From Lederbergia citri (lineage in GTDB: Bacteria > Bacillota > Bacilli > Bacillales > Bacillaceae_C), in the NCBI RefSeq assembly GCF_018343625.1, contig NZ_JAGYPG010000001.1, positions 602,342-666,341 on the forward strand: DNA of 64,000 nucleotides, written 5' to 3'. The notes beneath the pieces were generated by a model. It searched no databases. It was given only the letters and a program-made list of their open reading frames with translations, and was not told the DNA's origin. A program made the translations under genes and the position numbers. Shown in pieces: positions 30,012 through 37,596 of the stretch (the stretch's first letter is position 1; each line of letters opens with the position of its first letter).

Positions 30012-33000
30012 GACCGCTAAAATTAATGATGCAAGCTTTCGGCCCATATGCAGATACTGAAATAATTGATTTTACAAAGCTTGAAAATCGAACCATGTTC
30101 GTTATTTCAGGCAAAACTGGTTCAGGCAAAACGACGATATTTGATGGGATTAGTTTTGCGATATACGGTCGAGCCAGTGGAGATGACCGTGTTGGAGCCG
30201 ATTTACGGAGCCAATTTGCCGAGGACGATCTCATAACGGAGGTATCACTCGAATTCTCATTAAAAGGCAATACGTACTACATATGGAGATCACCTCAGCA
30301 AGAAAAGAAAAAAAGCCGAGGGGATGGCTTTACAATCGTCAATGCAAAAGCAGAATTATATATCATTGAATCTACTGGTGAACGCAAGCTTTTAGCAGCA
30401 AATGTTAGAGAAACGGATGAGAAAATCAAGGAGATTATTCAACTAGATGCCAATCAGTTCCGTCAGATTTTAATGATCCCTCAAGGAGAATTTCGTAAAC
30501 TGTTAATCTCTGATAGTAAAGAAAAAGAAGCAATCTTGCAGAAGCTTTTTCATACGGAAGTATTCAAGCAAATCGAGGAAAAATTAAGGGAATATGCTAG
30601 TAGCCTGAAAAGGGAAGTTGAGTTTGGGGTTGCGGAGAGAAATCGCCACTTAAAAAATATCGTATACAAAGATAATGAACTGTTAGACGAAGCTTTAAGT
30701 GAAGAACCACTTAACGATACATATATATTACTTCTATTAGGTGACTTAATAGCACAATTGGAAGCTGAATTTGAAATTGTAAAGAAAAATATGGAGAAGC
30801 AAAAAATAAAACGAGATGACGCTAAACTAAATGTAGATTCAGCAGAAGATTTAATAATGCAAATAAGTATTCTTGATCAACTTGTTGAACAAAAAAACAC
30901 CCTATTAAAAAAAGAACAAGAAATTGACCTAAAGAAAAATGAAATTGATTTGGCTCATAAAGCGAATAAACTACAACATCAAGAAGATTTATGTCAAAGA
31001 TTAAAATGTGATTTAGATCAATTCAATTCAAGGTTAATTCAAGAGAAAGATCAATTAGTCCAACTTGAAGCTGAGCTTGAAAAAGCTGATGAGCAGCTTA
31101 CTTTAGAAGAAAATCAGAGTAGTAGAAGAGAGCAATTAATTACTGAATTAACAATGCTTAAAAATGTTCGAGAACATGTTTTATCTTATGCATCTCGTAA
31201 GTCACAAGTTAAAAAAGTGGAAGAAGATTTGAAGCAATGCCAAACTCAAATATCGAAGGACAAATCGATTTTAGAAAAAAAGGCAGATGAAATAAAAGAG
31301 CAAGAAACCCGGTTAAAAGAGCTGGAAAAGCTTCAAATTCAAACCTTTGAATTTGATAAAAAAGTCAGGAATTTAGAAGAAGGATTACAATCTTTACGAA
31401 AGCTGACAAGTATTATAGAAAACAAAACTTCTTTAGAAGAGAAGATAAAAATCAAGAAGTCAGAGGTTGATCATGCTAAAAAAGTTGTTGATGATGCGAG
31501 GGAATCATTAAAGGTATTGGAAAAACAATGGATGACAGGGCATGCTGGACATCTTGCTGCATCGTTAGTAAATGGTCAACCTTGCCCTGTATGTGGCTCG
31601 TCTGATCATCCGAACCCTGCAGTTGAAACGAATATTCAGTTTAATGAAAATGATATTAATTCAGCTAAGGAAAATGTTGAGTCCGCTCTTTCATACCATT
31701 CTAATCTTGAACGAGATTGGATGAAAATGAATGTAGAAGAAGAGTCATTAACAAATCAATTGAATGAAACGTTTGAAAATACTTTGAATATGATCCCTGA
31801 TTTTACTCTTCAAAAGAAAGATGTTTTTTTGCATGATTATGAGCTAGAAGTGGCCAAAACGGAAGAAACTTTGAATGAAGCAAGATTGAAAATAAAACAA
31901 ATACCTTCTATTGAAAAAAATATTACGGATTTAAAAATCGTAATAGAAGAAGGAAGGGCAAAGGTAGAACAATTACAAGAAAAGGAACGTAGTCTATCTA
32001 TATTGTATTCGGAACAAGTACTTGAATTTGAAAATGTAAGCCGTTCTATACCTGAAGAACTTAGAGAAATAGATCAATATGAAAAGAAAGTTATTTCCAT
32101 TGAAACAGAAATCCAAAAAATTGATCATTCTTTAAAAATGGCAAGGGAATATTTTTCGCAAATTAGTGAAAAAGTAGCTGTTTCTAAGGGTACGATTAAA
32201 AACCATGAAGATAATATCAAATCAGTAACAGAAGCATTAAACAAAGAACGAAAAATCTTTTTAGAAAAATTAGAAGAGGAGAACTTCAGTTCATTTAAAC
32301 ATTATAATCAAGCAAAAAGGAATGTTGATGAAATAAACCAACTTGAGGTTTTCATTCGAAATTATTTTGAGGAATTAAGATCAGTAACAGATAGGCTATC
32401 TGATTATAATTTGCGACTGCAAGAGAAGGAAAAACCTGATTTAGAACGACTGCAAATGGAATTAGAAGAATGTGAACGCCTCTTTCATTCATTGGGAGAA
32501 CAACATTCTCATTTAAATGTACAGAAAGAAAAAAATAAAGAAATCCAGTTAGCTGTTACAACTATTAATCAGCAAATAAAAGATTTAGAAAATGAGTATG
32601 AACTAGTGGGTCACTTATCTGACATTACTAGAGGACAAAACACGTATAAGCTTTCCTTTGAACGCTTTGTTCTCGCCTCTTTTTTAGATGGAATATTAGA
32701 TGCTGCAAATGTACGACTTATTAAAATGACAAATGGTAGATACCGATTACTGCGTAAGAAAGATAGATCAAAAGGAAATATTCAAAGTGGATTAGAACTA
32801 CTAGTATATGACCAATATACTGGACAAGAACGCCATGTAAAAACTCTTTCAGGTGGAGAAAGTTTTAAATCAGCACTTGCTCTTGCACTTGGACTTTCTG
32901 ATATTGTTCAAGAATATGCGGGTGGGGTATCACTTGAAACAATGTTTATAGATGAGGGCTTTGGTACATTGGATCCTGAATCTCTAGATCAAGCGATTGA

Positions 33001-33142
33001 GGCTTTAATGGACATCCAAAGCAGTGGAAGACTTGTAGGAATTATCTCTCATGTTCCAGAGTTAAAAGAAAGAATTGATGCAAGACTTGAAGTGATGGCT
33101 GACCATAATGGCAGTAAGACTGAATTTCAATTTATAGGTTGA
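30008..33142 (+). CDS. sbcC: Exonuclease subunit SbcC (SMC-like ATPase)
   Basis: SbcC (1044 aa) is the Rad50-type ATPase partner of SbcD. Walker A GKTGSGKTT lies near residue 35; long coiled coils flank the zinc-hook motif CPVCG near residue 527; the C-terminal lobe has the ABC signature LSGGESFKSA and Walker B MFIDEGFGTLD. Length is normal. The start codon overlaps the sbcD stop, so the pair is translationally coupled. A small membrane-protein gene follows 10 bp later. Confidence 0.96.
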   Translation: MRPLKLMMQAFGPYADTEIIDFTKLENRTMFVISGKTGSGKTTIFDGISFAIYGRASGDDRVGADLRSQFAEDDLITEVSLEFSLKGNTYYIWRSPQQEKKKSRGDGFTIVNAKAELYIIESTGERKLLAANVRETDEKIKEIIQLDANQFRQILMIPQGEFRKLLISDSKEKEAILQKLFHTEVFKQIEEKLREYASSLKREVEFGVAERNRHLKNIVYKDNELLDEALSEEPLNDTYILLLLGDLIAQLEAEFEIVKKNMEKQKIKRDDAKLNVDSAEDLIMQISILDQLVEQKNTLLKKEQEIDLKKNEIDLAHKANKLQHQEDLCQRLKCDLDQFNSRLIQEKDQLVQLEAELEKADEQLTLEENQSSRREQLITELTMLKNVREHVLSYASRKSQVKKVEEDLKQCQTQISKDKSILEKKADEIKEQETRLKELEKLQIQTFEFDKKVRNLEEGLQSLRKLTSIIENKTSLEEKIKIKKSEVDHAKKVVDDARESLKVLEKQWMTGHAGHLAASLVNGQPCPVCGSSDHPNPAVETNIQFNENDINSAKENVESALSYHSNLERDWMKMNVEEESLTNQLNETFENTLNMIPDFTLQKKDVFLHDYELEVAKTEETLNEARLKIKQIPSIEKNITDLKIVIEEGRAKVEQLQEKERSLSILYSEQVLEFENVSRSIPEELREIDQYEKKVISIETEIQKIDHSLKMAREYFSQISEKVAVSKGTIKNHEDNIKSVTEALNKERKIFLEKLEEENFSSFKHYNQAKRNVDEINQLEVFIRNYFEELRSVTDRLSDYNLRLQEKEKPDLERLQMELEECERLFHSLGEQHSHLNVQKEKNKEIQLAVTTINQQIKDLENEYELVGHLSDITRGQNTYKLSFERFVLASFLDGILDAANVRLIKMTNGRYRLLRKKDRSKGNIQSGLELLVYDQYTGQERHVKTLSGGESFKSALALALGLSDIVQEYAGGVSLETMFIDEGFGTLDPESLDQAIEALMDIQSSGRLVGIISHVPELKERIDARLEVMADHNGSKTEFQFIG

Positions 33143-33152
33143 AGGTGATGTA

Positions 33153-33332
33153 TTGGAACGCACATATTTCGTAGCAACTCTTATTTTTGGCTTATTTATT
33201 TTAGTAAGTCTGGCAGTCTTTGCCTATTATGCCTTTAAATTGGGCTATCCTATTATCGGAGTAATCCTTGCTTTTATTTTCCTAGCATCTGCTTCGATGA
33301 ATATCGTTTTATTTCGAAAATGGAAAAATTAA
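33153..33332 (+). CDS. Small two-helix membrane protein downstream of sbcC
   Basis: A 59-residue protein starting at TTG 33153, with AGGTGAT 5 bases before it. It consists almost entirely of two hydrophobic helices (about 5-26 and 30-50) and ends in a basic tail FRKWKN. I do not recognise the family. It is probably the last gene of the sbcDC transcript, since a perfect 17-bp terminator hairpin begins inside its stop codon. The function is unknown. Confidence 0.6.
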   Translation: MERTYFVATLIFGLFILVSLAVFAYYAFKLGYPIIGVILAFIFLASASMNIVLFRKWKN

Positions 33333-33376
33333 AGAGTAAAAGACCTGATTCTTTTTTGGCAGGTCTTTTACTCTTT
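33331..33376. terminator. Bidirectional terminator between two small convergent genes
   Basis: A perfect 17-bp inverted repeat, AAAGAGTAAAAGACCTG / CAGGTCTTTTACTCTTT, with a 12-base T-rich loop. It overlaps the stop codons of both flanking small genes. Confidence 0.85.
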
Positions 33377-33487
33377 ATTACGATTTTTTTCTTGATTTTT
33401 AAGAAAAACAATAAAAATGATAACGGCAGCAGTGAACAATACGAACATGATACCTGATAATAATACTGCAATACTTGTGACTCCCAA
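33368..33487 (-). CDS. 39-residue single-pass membrane protein
   Basis: Minus-strand frame from TTG 33487 with GAGGT 7 bases upstream: MGVTSIAVLLSGIMFVLF, then TAAVIIFIVFLKNQEKNRNKE. One transmembrane helix (about 6-29) is followed by a strongly charged tail, a pattern common in small regulatory membrane peptides of Bacillus. It ends in the shared bidirectional terminator, which supports its being transcribed. No family is recognised, and a chance frame cannot be excluded. Confidence 0.45.
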   Translation of the reverse strand: MGVTSIAVLLSGIMFVLFTAAVIIFIVFLKNQEKNRNKE

Positions 33488-33580
33488 TAGTATACCTCGT
33501 TTCTAACAATATATATTTAACCATACCATGTTTTTAAAGAAACATATGTTAAATCTTTATGAAGCTTCTTATTCAAAAAT

Positions 33581-33611
33581 AGAGCGGCCAGGAATATCCT
33601 GACCGCTCTCA
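33581..33611 (-). terminator. Terminator after the minus-strand membrane protein gene
   Basis: Stem AGAGCGG-CAGGA with its complement (one mismatch per arm), 12 bp in all; on the minus strand it runs into ATTTTTG. Confidence 0.75.
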
Positions 33612-33613
33612 TA

Positions 33614-33835
33614 TTACCCCTTAAAAGAAGAAAATAATGTAATTATCCCTGTTATTATGATTGCTAAGGCGAATATTACAACTGCAATAACTGCAATTGT
33701 TAGCAAGATGCTGGCTAAGGCACCTAATAGGCTTGCTACACTAGAAAGAACGACCAAACCAATTATAGCGTAAGCAGCCAAAATACAAGCGAGATATAAT
33801 GAGACTTTATTTTCACCAAATTTGAGACCCATCAT
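33614..33835 (-). CDS. Small hydrophobic membrane protein, function unknown
   Basis: A 73-residue protein with two long hydrophobic stretches (about 12-33 and 36-66), rich in Ala, Ile, Leu and Val, and almost no soluble part. The start is one of two adjacent ATG codons (33835, 33832) behind AAGGAGG. It is divergent from the general stress protein gene and has its own terminator. Its position among stress genes suggests, but does not show, a stress role. I do not recognise the family. Confidence 0.7.
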   Translation of the reverse strand: MMGLKFGENKVSLYLACILAAYAIIGLVVLSSVASLLGALASILLTIAVIAVVIFALAIIITGIITLFSSFKG

Positions 33836-33935
33836 AACACCTCCTTGGTAAATATTCTATGACTGGAAAAAAAGATTGTGTAGACAAGAGGTGAAAATAA
33901 ATGTTTTTACTAAATGGATAACAATTATTATCCTT

Positions 33936-33960
33936 GTTTTAAAAATTGAAAAAAGGGTAA
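33936..33960 (+). promoter_or_regulatory. Candidate SigB promoter of the general stress protein gene
   Basis: GTTTTA (33936-33941), a 13-bp spacer, and GGGTAA (33955-33960), against the SigB consensus GTTTAA-N13-15-GGGTAT. It ends 28 bp before the ATG, leaving room for the AAGGAGG ribosome site. Confidence 0.65.
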
Positions 33961-33988
33961 TTTATAACAAATAAGGAGGCATCCACTT

Positions 33989-34402
33989 ATGGAAACAAGA
34001 ATCATTGGGATTTTTGACAGTCAGCAAGAAGTAATAAATGAAATAAAAAAATATGAAGCACAAGGAATAGACCGAAGTAAATTTTCCGTTTTGGCAAAAG
34101 ATGAGGGTAAAACGGATTACCTGACGGAAAAAATGGATATTGATGAACAACAACCTGCAAATGAAGGGGCATTTGGTGTTTTGGGAGGATTCTTTGCTGG
34201 TATAGGAGGAGGAATAGCTGTACCAGGAATGGCCATCCCTGGTACAGGGCCATTAATCGCAGCAGGTCCTTTTGCTTCAGCTCTCGTAGGCAATAATGAG
34301 GATTTGCGAAATATGTTTTTATCAATGGGAAATGAGGAACTCGCAGATCGTTATATTGAAGAGCTGGATGCAGGTAAAATTATTCTCTTTTTAGATGAAT
34401 AA
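33989..34402 (+). CDS. General stress protein, YflT domain
   Basis: A 137-residue protein whose N-terminal 60 residues (TRIIGIFDSQQEVINEIKK, then GIDRSKFSVLAKD) match the YflT/GSP17M stress domain. A Gly-rich hydrophobic middle follows (GVLGGFFAGIGGGIAVPGMA, about 82-100), and the end is AGKIILFLDE. Such proteins are induced by SigB during heat, salt or ethanol stress, with unknown biochemistry. A candidate SigB promoter lies upstream. It ends at a CCATTG/CAATGG terminator. Confidence 0.82.
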   Translation: METRIIGIFDSQQEVINEIKKYEAQGIDRSKFSVLAKDEGKTDYLTEKMDIDEQQPANEGAFGVLGGFFAGIGGGIAVPGMAIPGTGPLIAAGPFASALVGNNEDLRNMFLSMGNEELADRYIEELDAGKIILFLDE

Positions 34403-34411
34403 GAAATAGTG

Positions 34412-34444
34412 CCATTGGCAAAAAGTCAATGGTGTTTTTTTTTG
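34412..34444 (+). terminator. Terminator after the general stress protein gene
   Basis: Stem CCATTG / CAATGG with loop GCAAAAAGT, followed by GTG and a run of nine T. Confidence 0.75.
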
Positions 34445-34489
34445 TCGAGGAAATTATAGATAGGAACCTTGTGAATAACTTTAAAGAAT

Positions 34490-34820
34490 GTAGTTCCCGT
34501 CTAGCGCAAGCAGCCAGCGACTAGCAAACTTTCGGTTTCTTCCTACGATAAGTCAACATCGACTCGCCTTTAATGTCCAGCTACGGGCGCCAACCCCTCG
34601 AGGTCAAATAACCTGAGTCAATAAAGTCAAAGAGCGACTTTTTTGACTCAGAACATTTGCTTGTCGGGGCTGATCAGGCGCCTTCCGCTTTTCGTGGCTC
34701 ATCGTGTTTCCTTTATCTCGTTAGAACCCTATATAGGAACGTCGACTAAAAACCGCCACGTCCTGTGGCGACGTCGACGGACCCATATCCTGTGGGCCTG
34801 TACGTTGCCTAACAGGCACT
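34490..34820. repeat. Family-2 dispersed repeat, copy D (longest)
   Basis: The 745 bp between the stress gene and the RsbR-like gene have no gene I can support. Copy D shares GTTCCCGTCTAGC and the 26-base block 34620-34645 with copy B, GAACATTTGCTTGTC (34651-34665) with copies A and C, and with copy E both CTACGATAAGTCAACATCGA and GGCTCATCGTGTTTCC. A GC-rich stretch (34740-34815) with CGTCGAC and CCTGTGG repeated extends it. From 34830 to 35148 the sequence is AT-rich and featureless to me. Confidence 0.68.
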
Positions 34821-35148
34821 TGCGCTTTTGTTCTGAAAAAATAAAAAAGGGAAGCGTTGTAGTACTTTTCTGGGAAATATTTAGTTTTCTTTACAAATAA
34901 TTGTATTTTGGCGTGCCCGTAATCACTTTGTTTCTTTTTCTCGACAGAGTTCTAAAAAAAACACCGAGTATCCTAATTTCATTGTTCATCACTCATATCC
35001 TGTAGCTTTCTACGTTTATTAACCCAGACGCTCGAGTTTTTGTACTAGACAAATCCCTTTTTAGCTTGCTAAAAAGTCATGTATTTCTCATAATAAAAAT
35101 AATACTTATATTTGTAGCAATATTTGAGGAGAGGAAGGTAATATCATA

Positions 35149-36000
35149 ATGGATATTCATATTGAGAAAAAAATATATGAATTTTTAAATATTAATGTAT
35201 CGAACATGTCTTCTGATTGGATTGCTCAAGCGTATACCAGTGGGACCGGAATATATGCAGAGTCAAAAGATTCAGAAGCATATCAACAAATAAGCTCAAT
35301 GAATAAAGAGTTTATTATAGCATTGACGGATAGTTTATTTGGAAAAGAAACTTCTTTAAATGAATGGTCATCCTCTCTTGCTTCAAATAGATCACATACT
35401 GGAACTCCTCTTTATGATGTCATTGTTAACTCATCGATATTTAGAAGTATATATTATTCATATATTGAAAGTTTTATTGAAGAATATGAAAATGAAGTTT
35501 CAGGTAAAATGGTGATTAATTGGGTTCGTACGATTAGTAGGAAATTTGACGAAGCAATACAGTTAGTCACTAAAAAATATATGGATGAGTATGAATACAT
35601 ATTTTCCTCACAACAAGAAACAATCCTTGAGTTGGGCACCCCTGTTATTAAAATAGATAAACATATAGGAATAATCCCTTTAGTTGGAGAAATTGATACA
35701 TATCGAGCAGCTAAAATTCTTGAATCGAGTTTGAATAAAGCAAGTGAAATGGAGTTAGAATGGATAATTCTAGATCTATCGGGAGTCCCAGTAATTGATA
35801 CGATGGTAGCAAATCAAATATTCCAGCTTAAAGAAACTTTTCGATTATTGGATATATCCATGATTATTACCGGAATGCGGCCCGAAATCGCTCAAACAAG
35901 CATAAGCTTAGGGTTAGATTTTTCACGCATGAAAACCTTCGCACATCTATATCAAGCTATCCATTATTTGCATAGTAGTCAATCTATAAACGATAGTTGA
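35149..36000 (+). CDS. RsbR-like stressosome protein with STAS domain
   Basis: A 283-residue RsbR paralogue. The N-terminal half (about 1-155) is a helical sensor-like domain, and the C-terminal half (about 162-275) is an STAS domain. The phospho-acceptor Thr position after the linker helix is in ETILELGTPVIKI; the second site region is DLSGVPVIDTMVANQI, where Asp-Thr fits the RsbS/RsbR pattern. Such proteins form the stressosome that controls RsbT and so SigB. The rest of the rsb module is not in the window, so this is an orphan paralogue. The ribosome site is GAGGAGAGGAAGG. Confidence 0.85.
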   Translation: MDIHIEKKIYEFLNINVSNMSSDWIAQAYTSGTGIYAESKDSEAYQQISSMNKEFIIALTDSLFGKETSLNEWSSSLASNRSHTGTPLYDVIVNSSIFRSIYYSYIESFIEEYENEVSGKMVINWVRTISRKFDEAIQLVTKKYMDEYEYIFSSQQETILELGTPVIKIDKHIGIIPLVGEIDTYRAAKILESSLNKASEMELEWIILDLSGVPVIDTMVANQIFQLKETFRLLDISMIITGMRPEIAQTSISLGLDFSRMKTFAHLYQAIHYLHSSQSINDS

Positions 36001-36024
36001 CATTCTTGGAAGGAGAAATAATTG

Positions 36025-36705
36025 GTGAAAAAAATGAGTAAAAAAATAAAAACCAACAAGAATCAATCAAAAAGAAAAAGAATTGTTTTGCTAATATTTT
36101 TTTTACCAATCATTTTTCTCCTTATTGTTGGGATTTATTCTAATAAGCCTGAACAAACTGAACCGGAAAAACCCTTAATTCCTGAAGAATATATGCCGAT
36201 CTATAAAGCTGCTGAAAAAAAATTTGGTGTTCCGTGGTATTTGCTTGCAGCAATCCATAGAGTCGAAACAATCTTCTCTACCATGGATCCTATGTTATCT
36301 CCAGTTGGTGCTGAAGGTCATATGCAGTTCATGCCTTGCACTTTTGTAGGTTGGTCACATCCAACCTGTACCGATCTTGGACAAGGGGATATTCCTGATG
36401 AAGAAAAAATGAATCCAGAAACCATTGCGAAATATAATGGCTACGGAATCGATGCGAATGGTGATGGGATAGCCGATCCTTGGAATATAGAAGACGCAAT
36501 ATTTAGTGCGGCAAATTATTTAGCAAAAAGTGGGGCTGCGAACGGAGATATCCGTAAAGCCATATTTGCCTATAATCATAGTGATCAATATGTTGAAGAC
36601 GTTATGTATTATGTTGAAATTTTTAAAAATTATGAGGAAAGCGCAAGCGATTTGCCTTTTGACGTACAAACTTCAGGACAATCAACTGAGAAGGATACAC
36701 GATGA
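36025..36705 (+). CDS. Membrane-anchored lytic transglycosylase (SLT domain)
   Basis: A protein of about 226 residues with a very basic N terminus, one transmembrane segment (about 22-41), a short linker and an SLT/goose-lysozyme-like domain. The catalytic Glu is in LLAAIHRVET, followed by the family motif AEGHMQFMP and NIEDAIFSAANYLAKSG. It would cleave peptidoglycan outside the membrane. Starts TTG 36022, GTG 36025 and ATG 36034 are possible; AAGGAGA (36010-36016) favours 36025. It follows the RsbR-like gene by about 22 bp and may be co-transcribed. Confidence 0.85.
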   Translation: MKKMSKKIKTNKNQSKRKRIVLLIFFLPIIFLLIVGIYSNKPEQTEPEKPLIPEEYMPIYKAAEKKFGVPWYLLAAIHRVETIFSTMDPMLSPVGAEGHMQFMPCTFVGWSHPTCTDLGQGDIPDEEKMNPETIAKYNGYGIDANGDGIADPWNIEDAIFSAANYLAKSGAANGDIRKAIFAYNHSDQYVEDVMYYVEIFKNYEESASDLPFDVQTSGQSTEKDTR

Positions 36706-36734
36706 GTGCAAACGTCAAAAGTCTCTCTTTAACT

Positions 36735-36872
36735 TTTATTGACGCTAGTTTTCTGAACTCGAAGAGCTTGCAGTTAGACATATAAAGGCCTATCGATAAG
36801 TAAAGGAAAAGAAGTTTGCTAGTCGCAAGGCGCTGAAGTTAGACACTGATGACCTTAGTTTTTAAGACAGCC
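36735..36872 (-). repeat. Family-2 dispersed repeat, copy F (reverse orientation, decayed)
   Basis: On the minus strand it reads TCTAACTTCAGCGCCTTGCG, then ACTAGCAAACTTC and TTATCGATAGGCC, matching the opening part of copies D and E (AGCGACTAGCAAACTTTC; GCGCCTATCGACTAACAAAC). It is the only copy seen in the opposite orientation. No gene lies in 36706-36910. Confidence 0.5.
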
Positions 36873-36910
36873 CGATAAAAAATTATACGCATTACTTATA
36901 TGAAAGAATA

Positions 36911-36936
36911 AAAAACGGGAGTTGCCTCCCGTTTTT
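36911..36936. terminator. Terminator of the YmgE-type gene (minus strand)
   Basis: Perfect 11-bp stem AAAAACGGGAG / CTCCCGTTTTT with a TTGC loop; symmetric, so usable from both sides. Confidence 0.85.
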
Positions 36937-36961
36937 GAGTTTACAATTATTATTAAATTTA

Positions 36962-37225
36962 TTAAGTGTTTCTACGTCCTCTAGCCATAGATCCTAGAAT
37001 TAGGCTTAGAACAAAGACGAGAACTAAAGATCCAATTAATGCTGGGACTATCGCGATACCTGCTACATCAGGTCCCCAATCACCAAATATTGCTCCACCA
37101 AGCCATGCTCCAATTATACCTGCGATGATATTTCCAATTACTCCTCCTGGGATATCCTTGCCTAATATTAATCCCGCAAGCCAACCAATGATGCCACCTA
37201 CAATAAGGTATAATAAAAAGCCCAT
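36962..37225 (-). CDS. GlsB/YeaQ/YmgE family stress-response membrane protein
   Basis: An 87-residue transglycosylase-associated (Tag) family protein: three transmembrane helices with Gly-rich packing (LIVGGIIGWLAGLILG, then GVIGNIIAGIIGAWLGGAIFG, then a third helix) and the basic end MARGRRNT. The family is stress-linked with unknown biochemistry. The ribosome site is AAAGGAGATG. A possible SigB promoter lies upstream on the minus strand. Confidence 0.85.
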   Translation of the reverse strand: MGFLLYLIVGGIIGWLAGLILGKDIPGGVIGNIIAGIIGAWLGGAIFGDWGPDVAGIAIVPALIGSLVLVFVLSLILGSMARGRRNT

Positions 37226-37276
37226 TGTTCATTCATCTCCTTTAGGATTGTTACTTTCTTTGAGCTTGATTATATT

Positions 37277-37302
37277 ATTGCCTGATATATTCAAGGCTAA
37301 AC
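37277..37302 (-). promoter_or_regulatory. Weak candidate SigB promoter of the YmgE-type gene
   Basis: On the minus strand GTTTAG (37302-37297), a 14-bp spacer and GGCAAT (37282-37277): 5 of 6 and 4 of 6 matches to GTTTAA and GGGTAT. It lies about 50 bp before the start codon. Confidence 0.35.
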
Positions 37303-37460
37303 ATATTTATCCTATAAGAACACGAAAAAAATAGAGAGATTCCTTATTATAAGTAGATTTATAAAAGATAGAAAACATAAATATTTTTCTTTAATTGATA
37401 TTTTTGGTATTATGGATGTTGGAGTTTTACTGTATGTCCGAAAGGCTCGATAAGATTTTC

Positions 37461-37488
37461 TTATTGTAAACCATAACTTTCTTATAAT
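37461..37488 (+). promoter_or_regulatory. Candidate acnA promoter
   Basis: TTATTG (37461-37466), 16 bp, then a perfect TATAAT (37483-37488), about 110 bp before the acnA start. ATAACTTTCTTAT (37473-37485) overlaps the -10 and resembles a short CcpC-type ATAA...TTAT dyad, but the spacing is not the B. subtilis one. Confidence 0.4.
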
Positions 37489-37596
37489 TTACTTATGAGG
37501 TAAATTGTCATATTATTATTATGAAAGAAAGTATGGCTAGTATGACTCATTTTATACTTCATTTTTGAAATTACTTTTTGAAAAGGGGGAATTTAC

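Noticed and set aside
34643..34900. An 85-codon plus-strand frame
   Set aside because: It runs through repeat copy D, whose other copies do not keep the frame open; no ribosome site.
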